A DNA stretch of 26,746 nucleotides from Nemertoderma westbladi (lineage: Eukaryota > Xenacoelomorpha > Nemertodermatida > Nemertodermatidae), in assembly GCA_032718475.1 (NCBI GenBank), contig JAUCBJ010008570.1, positions 1-26,746 of the forward strand, in the 5' to 3' direction. Shown here in pieces: positions 19,504 to 26,746 of the stretch. How positions within the stretch are numbered: the stretch's first letter is position 1; every line of letters starts with the position of its first letter. A model generated the notes under the pieces. The model was not told where the DNA came from. It ran no database searches and saw only the letters and a list, made by a program, of their open reading frames with translations. Made by a program: the position numbers and the translations under genes.

Positions 19504-19690
19504 GGCTTCATCTGTGTGGATTAGGTTTAGTCCGAGCTCGAGTCTCAGGAACTGGCGTCGAGCAGTCGAGCAGGTATTACTATCACTTGGTACTTGTACT
19601 GGTACTTGTGGTACGTTTAGTACTGTACTGTAGAACTGTCTGTAGCACTGTTAATACTGCTAATGTTACTATAAATAATGGTATTGAGAG
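19049..19690 (-). other. 5' portion of the retroelement and flank
   Basis: Bases 19049-19503 are the unique N-terminal coding part described above. Upstream (19504-19560), minus-strand frames remain open with Arg/Thr/Pro-rich reading, but no start codon can be chosen. Bases 19575-19650 are GTACTTG/ACTGTAC-rich simple sequence, probably the junction between this element and the plus-strand LINE. Confidence 0.4.
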
Positions 19691-21757
19691 TGAATCTACC
19701 AGCTGCATTAACACTCCACCGGGAGTGACAAAGATAAATAACAACCTCTTGAGGACAGATTGGTCGGTACTATCATCTTTGCAAAGAGAAACCTACTCGG
19801 CAAAATTCGATTCGTTACTGTCGGGGATCCAGGTACCCTGGGATTCTATTGCATGTAATAATGCAAAATGTAAAATTCACAACCTTGAGAAGATAAATTC
19901 TACAATGATATAGTTTCATCACTGAAATCTGCGGAGCTAGAGACAGGTGCGAAGAAAACTTCCAACGCGGACTCTACCAGTTCATCACACATCCCGGGCT
20001 GGAATGACGTTGCTAAAGAAAAATACAAGCACTCGCGAGACCTCTTTCTCATATGGCGAGATATGGGTAGCCCGCGTAATGGGAGCCTACATAAACAGCT
20101 CCTACAGGCGAAGGCACAATTTAAGTTGGCTCTTCGAAATTGCAAAAACTCTGAAGATCAACTACGCTCTGATAAACTGGCGCAGTCCCTACTCGATAAC
20201 AAATCCAATGATTTCTGGAAAGACGTGAAAAGGAAAACCAAAGCAAAAATATCGTCTCCACTCTCGATGGATAATACAGTCGGTGCGCCCTCAATACGTC
20301 ACAAATGGGCAGAGACCTACAAGTGTTTATTTAATGTCCTATATCCAACGTATATTAAACGTCTATCCAAAGCGGCGGCCCAGCTACTTTTCTGCAACGA
20401 AATGATAGTCTCTCCACTCCAGCTGAAACTGCTGACGCTATTCGCGAACTCTCGACCAACAAGGCGGCCGGTCCTGACCACATTTTGGCAGAACATATTT
20501 TATATGCACCGCCCCGTCTAAAAATTTACCTAAATTTACTTTTTACCTGCTTTTTTACTTATGGTTTTTTACCCAGTGCTTTGGTGCAATCAACAATTTT
20601 ACCCGTTCTAAAAGATAGAAATGGCTCAGTTACAGATTCCACTAACTATAGGCCTGTTGCCTTATCTACAATTATTGGCAAACTTTTTGAAGTCATTATT
20701 CTAAAACGTATAAGCGACTCTCTGTTTACAACGCACGTCAATTTGGTTATAAAAAGAAAATTGGAACAGAATTGTGCATCTATTCGATTAAAGAATTAAT
20801 TAATTATTTTTTAACTATATAATGGATCCAACGTATATATTTGTTTTTTAGATGCCTCCAAGGCATTCGATACCGTCTCACATTCTATTCTATTTGATAA
20901 ACTTTTAGATAGAGGAATACCTATTAATATTTTGCGTATCATTGACTATTGGTACAGTAACCAATCAGCTAGTGTCGTTTGGGATGGTTATTTGTCTGAC
21001 TCCTTCACTTCTTTAACATATATACCAATGACCTAAGTGTGCAACTATCTACTACAGGTATAGGTGCAAGACTTATTAACCATTTATGTACAAATCATTT
21101 TATTTATGCGGATGACATCTGTCTCATATCCACCACGCCTATAGCTCTACAATCTCTATTAAATATTTGTGCTGATTTTGCTTCACAATAATAACGTGAA
21201 ATTTAATGTCAAAAAATCTAAATATTTGTTTTTACATAGCCTTTTAAAAAATTTTATATCCAACGTTCAAATTACATTACTTGGTGCTATTCTAGAACAA
21301 GTAGATAAATACAAGTACTTAGGTCACTACATTTCAAACGATTTTTCGGACGACATTGATATTCGTAATCAAACCCGGTGCTTCTACGCCCGAGGCAATT
21401 TAATTATTAGGAATTTCAGTAAGTGCAATAATGCAGTAAAAGGTAATCTGTTCATCGCATTTTGCAGTAATGTTTATTGCAATTCATTATGGGCAGACGC
21501 TTATATTACTAAATCTACTTTATAACGTATACGGGTTGGTTACAATACGTGTGTACGCAAACTTTTCGGGATTGTCCATAATGAAGATTATAGTGCTTCT
21601 GCAATGCTCGTGAACTTAAACCTCACAAGTCTTTCATACATGTAATGTACAATATACATGTACACATATTGTACATATCGTGTACATAAATGTACAATGT
21701 ACATGTTTAATTTTAATATGGGTTGATCCTGGAATAAATATAATAATAATAATAAAG
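19690..21757 (+). pseudogene. LINE ORF2: pre-RT linker, RT with motif B deletion, 3' end
   Basis: The linker begins at NNNLLRTDWSVLSSLQRETY, continues to VPWDSIACNNAKC, and after a frame change to IPGWNDVAKEKYKHSRDLFL and NDFWKDVKRKTKAK. The RT follows in another frame: STNKAAGPDHILAEH, STNYRPVALSTIIGKLFEVI, motif A FLDASKAFDTVSHSILF (Asp codon 20851-20853), then a deletion of roughly 45 nt near 21008 that removes the motif B core between SDSFTS and FNIYTNDLS. Motif C YADD is intact (21105-21116). The tail reads KKSKYLFLHS, YKYLGHYISNDFSDDIDI and VYCNSLWADAYI. The copy ends in GGAATAAATATAATAATAA (tail 21733-21756). It has at least four breaks and is inactive. Confidence 0.87.
21640..21710. 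repeat. TGTACA/ACATGT-rich palindromic patch
   Basis: Repeated ATGTACA, TGTACAT and ACATGTAC words inside the 3' UTR of the LINE ending at 21757. It can fold into alternative short hairpins. Confidence 0.6.
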
Positions 21758-21869
21758 TTTTAAATAAGGTTAGACAGTCACAGTTAGAAAAATATGAAAA
21801 GTTAATAAGTAAAAAGAGTAAAAAGTTAAGAGTTACTATGGAAGATATTTTACTTTTACATAGACCACC

Positions 21870-22610
21870 ATGATGGGGTAAACTTAAGCAGGAAATCTTT
21901 AAAGTGGGAGTTCAAACGGGTTTTAAACAGTTAAAAGAGTTAAGGTTGGGGGCAGTTACAACGGCATTGGATAGCGAGTTCCAGGGATCGATGACTCGGA
22001 AGTGGAATATCGTGTTTCTCTGCAGCAGCCGAGCACGGGGTTTCTGGAGCTTGAATGAGTGGCCCCCGTAGACCAGTCATAGAAAGTTCGAACAAGCTGC
22101 AGTCAGCATTGTCGATACCTGCAAGATAACGGTACACCTGGCTGCCTGGATGAGGTCGGCGCGATAACGGCGATACTCAATGGTCGGTAGACCTAGTCGC
22201 TTTAATCTTTCCGGGTAGGCTAAGTCCAGAAGTCACGGAGATTAGGAAATAGTCTGGTCACCCGACGTTGGACAGATTCTAAAAGTCGTATTTCATTTAC
22301 AAGGTGCGGCGACATTACTGGGGATGCATATTCTAGAATTCGTCTCACGAGGGCTTTGAATAAGTTGACTAGCGTGACACTGTCCAGATGTTTAAAGGTT
22401 CGAGCAATAAGGCCAGTTATTCCATTGGCTTTCTTTGCGATGGTAGCAATGTGTTTCCCGAACAGCCGAATGTGAGGGTGTTTTGGAAGGTCACCCCCAA
22501 GTCTTTCTCCCACCCTGACACTGATAGCACCGATTCGCCGAGATGGTAAGGGAACTCGGGGTTATTATGGCCAATATCAGAATATGCAAATGCAATATGC
22601 ATGCACAGTA
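21870..22610 (-). pseudogene. LINE RT C-terminal fragment (another lineage)
   Basis: From the right end: SVSGWEKDLGVTFQNTL (after a Cys-less thumb start HIAFAYSDIGHNN), a frame change, then HIATIAKKANGITGLIART, FKHLDSVTLVNLFKALVRRI, LEYASPVMSPHL and IRLLESVQRRVTRLFPNL. After further frame changes come YPERLKRLGLPTIEYRRYRA, GIDNADCSLFELS, then GHSFKLQKPRARLLQRN and IDPWNSLSNAVVTAPNLNSF. These words are the standard end of CR1/Jockey-type RT proteins, downstream of the catalytic palm. The palm itself is absent. The likely 3' end is at about 21870. Confidence 0.85.
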
Positions 22611-22680
22611 TATGGTATAGGCGTACAGGTATCGGTACAGTCAGCTAGTATCTACCTGTCTTCTGTCTACGGCAGTTAGG

Positions 22681-22985
22681 GTAGGTTTCTTAAATAGGAA
22701 GTTTTTTTGTATTGCTATATAGGAAATTTTGCTTCCTATATACAGTAGGAAGTTTTGGCCGTTTTTCGGAACATTTTCTTCATTATCCTTTGAAATAAAT
22801 TTTAGCGGCATATTTGAATTCCTGGTTATTGGAGGATAATCTATACTTCGTTTGTTGTGAAAACTAGAAAAAAACTATCTGTGGCTGTGCGTTCGCTTTC
22901 TATAGCCATTTTAAAAACGTTACTTTTTCCGAGAATTTCTTATATAGGAAATATTTTTTGGACTTCCTATTTAGGAGTTTACCTT
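22681..22985. mobile_element. Small inverted-repeat element (MITE-like)
   Basis: The left end GGTAGGTTTCTTAAATAGGAAG..CTATATAGGAAATT and the reverse complement of the right end (GGTAAACTCCTAAATAGGAAG..CCTATATAAGAAATT) match over about 50 bp. An additional inner GGAAATT/CTTCCTATAT inverted pair lies at 22720-22760. Total length is about 305 bp and it has no ORF. Confidence 0.65.
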
Positions 22986-23067
22986 ATTTCTTATTTAAAT
23001 ACTTTATGTCTTGATGGTCTGGATTTTTCTTAATTAAGAAAATGGTGACTTGCCAATTCATTTTAAT

Positions 23068-23262
23068 AGGCCTAATTATTGATTATTAAAAAAAATTATT
23101 TCATGAATAATTATTGATTATTAAAAAAAATATTGCATGAATAATTATTGATTAAAATATATTTAATAATCAATAATTAATTATTGATTATTAAAAAAAA
23201 TTATTTCATGAATAATTATTGATTATTAAAAAAAATATTTTTAATAATCAATAATTATTAGG
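23068..23262. repeat. AT-rich tandem and inverted repeat block
   Basis: TTGATTATTAAAAAAAATTA and TTCATGAATAATTATTGATT words recur four to five times with a period near 43 bp, and AATAATCAATAATTA inverted copies lie at 23163-23180 and 23240-23260. Simple-sequence DNA with strong hairpin potential. Confidence 0.75.
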
Positions 23263-23460
23263 GCTCGATCGGAGTTTTTATTTTGCCGGAGCCGGAGTGG
23301 AAAAAAAATTGCCGGAGTTTGACCGGAGCCGGAGTTTCTTTCCCTATGTGTATTTTCCCTATATCCGGGCCGGGTCGCCGTCGTTAGTACTCATATCCGG
23401 GTCGCCATCGTCGGTACTCATATCCGGGCACCGGGTCGCCGTCGTTGGTACTTATATCAT
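23263..23460. repeat. GGAGCCGGAGT-rich end and three CATATCCGGGTCGCC repeats
   Basis: Bases 23263-23335 carry GGGCTCGATCGGAGT and repeated GGAGCCGGAGT, a pattern seen at the ends of some hAT-like MITEs (weak). At 23358-23459 three units of about 27-34 bp share ATATCCGGG..GGTCGCC(G/A)TCGT(T/C)(A/G)GTACT. Confidence 0.5.
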
Positions 23461-24350
23461 AAGTAAGTCAAAATCGTAGCGACGATGATGACATACAGTG
23501 ATACAGTACAATTATTGAATGAACTATTTGCCGTAATTGACCTACCCCCCCCTAAGAGATAGCGTCAGTTCGCAAAGGCTCCGCAAACTTCGTGGCTCGG
23601 ACCATACAGTATACCCATGCTATAAAAGGTATTCGATCGATATACAATCATATGTTAATCCGCTAGGTGGTGTCAAATTGTTATTCTGCAATTTCGTACT
23701 TGTACAGTACAGCAGTACCGTACCGGTAGGCCTATGTCATTACTTCGGAGTCTCTAGCCGATCCCCAATTAAATGTCTTAACTTTTCAATTTCGTAGAAG
23801 ATAGACTTCATGATTCTCTACAAGCAACCAAAATTTCAGCTCTGGAAAATGAGGCGTTCCCGAGAAATTTAACATTTTCTAAAAACCACATAATCTGTCG
23901 TAGCTGACGTCAGACTGCATGATTTTTCACCAAACTTTACAAATTTTCTAAACTTTCCCTCTACTACTTACCTACTAAGTTTGGTTCAATTTCGAATCAG
24001 CGATGCCGAGAAATTCGCGTTCAAAGATTTACCAGACAGACAGACGGACGAGACAGACAGGACAGACAGACGGACATGCCTCATTTGCCCTATATGAACC
24101 GTATGCCAAGGCTCGCCGACTACGTGTCTCGCCCCACAGTAAATAATAAGCCAACCTTTGTGAGTTCAGTAATGTTGTTGTCTTTACTCACGTTTTTATT
24201 TTCATAACATTCGGCAGAATCCAAGATTTGAGTTGAGGTTGAGGTTGAGGTTGAGGTCGAGGTTGAGGTTGAGGTACTGCCTCCCATCGGAACGGGTTAC
24301 CGGGGTGATTACCAAAGGGCAATCATTCCTGCAGACCCCTGATGTTGGAT
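23461..24350. other. Non-coding stretch with microsatellites
   Basis: No supported gene. A (CAGA)n-type patch lies at 24032-24075 and a (TTGAGG)n hexanucleotide array at 24229-24274. Open frames at 24202-24411 merely translate the hexanucleotide repeat. The small frame at 24342-24602 has no recognisable motif. Confidence 0.5.
24229..24274 (+). repeat. (TTGAGG)n array
   Basis: About seven hexanucleotide units with one C-for-T change. Confidence 0.9.
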
Positions 24351-24763
24351 TTACTGGTACAAGGAAAACTGCGGCCAGCAGAGAAAGAAGTTGAAGAGCT
24401 ACTGGTAACATATTTACAGTTTTTGTATTTTAACTTTCTAACAAAAGTTGAAGAATCAGTATCAGTGAATGTCGTTAAAGCTACTGTACAGAAGTTTTTT
24501 ATTATAGGCCTACAGCAGACAGTCATTAGAGTTTCATCAAAGACTGCAATTATTATAAACTATTATGGTGTAATAGATAGTATAGCAACTGCAACTGAGT
24601 AGCTGTCATTGTGTTTCTATTATTATTTTAGATTACAATCATGTCTGATTATAAATAGATTTATAAAAGTAAGTAACATTATGCGGGAACTATGCGTGCT
24701 CTTCTAATGAATTTCAAGAAGTAAAGGCTTAACCAAACAGCTTAAATGTAAATTACAGAGACA

Positions 24764-24976
24764 GGGGGAAAACTGGACGTAAACCCCGCCTCAATGTTAA
24801 GTTCTCAATTTAGGGAAAGGAGCAGATTATAGTGGAACGTTATTTTAACCAAAACAATAAACTGAACACAATAGAACAGGTTACAGTTCTATTTTTGCTA
24901 GTAAACAGCTGTTATTTGCGTCCAATTTCCCCTGGAGAGGGATGATAATTTTTATTGCGTCCAGTTCCCTCCCCCC
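24764..24976. repeat. Inverted-repeat pair around GGGGGAAAACTGGACG (possible tiny MITE)
   Basis: GGGGGAAAACTGGACGTAAA (24764) is matched in reverse complement by TTTGCGTCCAATTTCCCCT (24914-24932) and by ATTGCGTCCAGTTCCCTCCC (from 24954). The right side therefore carries two tandem copies of the terminal word. No ORF. Confidence 0.5.
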
Positions 24977-24979
24977 TAT

Positions 24980-25351
24980 CTGAATAATTTCCCTTAAAAT
25001 CGACACCAACTCAAAATCTACAAGGTAATTCGATACATTCAGGTATTGCCACAATACTATTATTCTGTGTTACCAGGTTTACCGGTGTATCCTTACGGAT
25101 ATTATTCATGTTGTAAGCCTAAGTAAAGAACGTGGTCAAGAAGAGTACTGTGTCTGTAGGTAATAACAAAGAATAAACAAAAACTGACCAAAAGTGACCA
25201 ACCCTGAAATATAAACTAAATTCTACCATAAATATAGCGAAATAGAAGAAATGACCGCACACTAGTTTTGTTCACAAATATTGTTCAAAAGTATCGCTGC
25301 ATTCGTAATTACTGAATTAATATCTGGTACCGCCACCGGTACTTAATAAAA
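24980..25351. other. Downstream flank of the YIPF4-like gene
   Basis: Non-coding. On the minus strand no clear AATAAA signal or poly(A) tract follows the stop codon within about 300 bases, so there is no direct mark of a processed retrocopy. Confidence 0.45.
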
Positions 25352-25974
25352 TTATACTCCACTATAAACAGAATAAAAAATATATATATAACAGAAATAT
25401 AGGATAGAGAAGAAGAGGTTTCTTAGTATTCAATTCCTCTTTGAGAATTAATGAGGCAGCTGAATATGTAGCCCAGAGAATCCCGATACATTTTATAAAA
25501 ATACCGATAATAAAAAAACCGAATCCATCAAAGAAAGGCAACAAGGATGCAGTAACGAGCAATGGCAACAGAGAGTAACCAATAACTCCGAGTGTTTGTG
25601 AGTAGGAGATGTCTGCACCTAGGACACGACCTAGAAGAAATACAACCCAGGAGCCCGCTAACCATATAGTCAGTATCCAGGATACGGCGCTCAGCTGACC
25701 GTAGAGACTCATAAGAGCGTAGGCAACGACAACAATAAAGGGTCCCCCAGAAGTCCGGCGAGTCGCGAACTATCTGGGGTTTATATCCAAGTGCAGGTAT
25801 AGGGAGTAACACGCAACGTAATTTGTAATAGATGTCGCGTAAATCAATGTCCAACTCGTCCAGTAGAGGGCGCTCCTCGAGTTCCTCTTGGGTTGGTTCG
25901 AGTAGCCATCCGAATCCCTTGCGTTGGAGGTAGGCGCCAGCGAAACTATCCGAACCGACTGAGTTGTGTTCCAT
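25352..25974 (-). pseudogene. YIPF4: YIPF4-like Yip1-domain membrane protein, intronless, two +1 frameshifts
   Basis: YIP1-family proteins are multi-pass Golgi/ER membrane proteins that act in vesicle traffic with Rab GTPases; YIPF4 sits in the early Golgi. The N-terminal cytosolic part has QRKGFGWLLEP, LLDELDIDLRDIYYKLRCVL and IVRDSPDFWG. A single extra base at about 25743 (TGGGGG-A-CCC) shifts the frame. The membrane domain continues as FIVVVAYALMSLYGQ, SWILTIWLAGSWVVFLL, TLGVIGYSLLPLL, WATYSAASLIL and KKPLLLYPIFLLYIYFL, about five membrane segments. A second extra base near 25373 ends the frame early; one frame over, the next codons read SVYSGV then TAA at 25352, matching the usual family C terminus. 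An in-frame TGA precedes the ATG. Ignoring the two bases the protein would be about 206 residues; vertebrate YIPF4 is about 244, longer at the N terminus. It may be a retrocopy or unitary pseudogene, or a real gene with assembly errors. Confidence 0.88.
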
Positions 25975-26300
25975 AGCCTGAGAGCACGGTACCTGTCAGC
26001 CGGTACATTCAGACACAGGCAACTGGTACATCAGTTGGAAGTAGTAGTCTCCTTAGTCCAGTACAGCAGCAGTAGTCTGTTGTTTGGTGGAGACTGGATA
26101 ACAGGCTCTTTCCGGTTTCAGGGGCACTGCATTTTTAACAACTGCAGTTAGGCCTATTACTGTTATTTATTTGACCGGTTCACCAGTAGGTATTCAGGTA
26201 TTGGCAGATTGGTGTACAGGCTGACAAGTCAGCAGGTGTATAGGCAATATGGGCCTAAACACAGCCTGCTGACAACAACGGTATGTACTAAACGGTAGAA

Positions 26301-26350
26301 CGATCTATAACGGGCTATAACGATCTATAACTTCCTATAACAAGCTATAA
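26301..26350 (+). repeat. Decamer array CNNNCTATAA x5
   Basis: Five exact-length 10-bp units (CGATCTATAA, CGGGCTATAA, CGATCTATAA, CTTCCTATAA, CAAGCTATAA), with two more degenerate units to 26370. Confidence 0.85.
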
Positions 26351-26387
26351 CCATATAATGAGCTATAATCCGGTCCTACTAAAAACG

Positions 26388-26424
26388 GCAATTTACCGCA
26401 ACTAACCGCAATTTACCGCAACTA
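26388..26424 (+). repeat. GCAATTTACCGCAACTA duplicated, 20-bp period
   Basis: Two identical 17-bp words at 26388-26404 and 26408-26424. Confidence 0.85.
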
Positions 26425-26746
26425 GTTGTTATTTTCAAGCAGCTGCATGGTCTAGTCTGCTAGTGCTGTAGTGGCGAAATTCATGGGCTTCAAATTAGGC
26501 ATTAGGAGGCCCCTCTGTTAGATCCCTTGCTGCCTTGCCCTAGTAGCACACCACCGTTCAACTCACGTTTAGAATAGTTCTAATAACGTGGATAACGTTG
26601 TTCTGATAATGTTCCAGGTGCGTTCACTGTACACGTTCATCTAGGAAGGGATTTGTCCCGCTCAAAAAACGTTGATTCGACGTCATCTTATAAACGTTAG
26701 ATATTCGTTCTAAAATGGTCCGTTCAACTAATTATTTACCGAACTC
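26425..26746. other. Right end, no gene recognised
   Basis: Contains scattered AACGTT words and two CCGTTCAACT words (26554 and 26720). No ORF or RNA gene is supported. Confidence 0.4.

Noticed and set aside
24342-24602. 86-codon plus-strand frame, MLDLLVQGKLRPAEKEV
   Set aside because: No recognisable domain, no homologous context and modest length. It could be real but cannot be supported.
25352-25974. Clear processed retrocopy of YIPF4
   Set aside because: No poly(A) tract or flanking duplication is visible, so intronlessness alone does not prove retrocopying; left as one of three options.

Overview
The window is animal nuclear DNA, most likely from a marine invertebrate. It is AT-rich and has no bacterial gene layout. 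It is crowded with fragments of APE-type non-LTR retrotransposons of several lineages, fold-back and MITE-like inverted repeats, simple repeats, and one recognisable host gene with animal homologues (YIPF4-like). The phylum cannot be fixed from sequence alone. All assignments come from reading motifs; no database search was possible.

Layout. 1-1675 (+) is the 3' part of a LINE: an intact reverse transcriptase (RT) frame running off the left edge, a 3' hairpin and an ATCT-type tail. 1676-2320 is unassigned. 2321-3577 holds a decayed LINE RT remnant flanked by a partial copy and a full copy of a fold-back element with poly-C/poly-G tracts. 3650-5490 (+) is a second LINE lineage, broken by stops and frameshifts. 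5491-6880 has no recognised gene. 6881-10606 (-) is a third LINE with a PHD-finger ORF1 and an endonuclease ORF2. Its ORF1 is split by a 1.7-kb non-autonomous DNA transposon (8414-10131) with terminal inverted repeats and a 2-bp target duplication. 10679-12345 (+) carries the ORF1 and the start of the endonuclease of another LINE, nearly head-to-head with the previous one. 12346-15050 is AT-rich and contains a degenerate tRNA-like sequence.

15060-19560 (-) is the most unusual part. It is a defective retroelement encoding an N-terminal region, a roughly 2.3-kb in-frame minisatellite (about 85-90 units of 30 or 21 bp, encoding STGREVGANQ or STGGANQ-type peptides), a Cys-rich CxC-type domain, and an RT whose catalytic FADD box reads FAVD. 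19690-21757 (+) is the pre-RT linker and RT of a LINE, possibly the missing 3' half of the element at 10679. 21870-22610 (-) is the C-terminal RT tail of yet another LINE. 22681-25000 holds small inverted-repeat elements, AT-rich tandem repeats and microsatellites. 25352-25974 (-) is a YIPF4-like membrane protein gene, uninterrupted by introns but carrying two single-base frameshifts. The right end holds short decamer and 20-bp repeats.

Functionally this is a retrotransposon graveyard beside, or containing, one host-type gene. No operon or coordinated pathway is visible.
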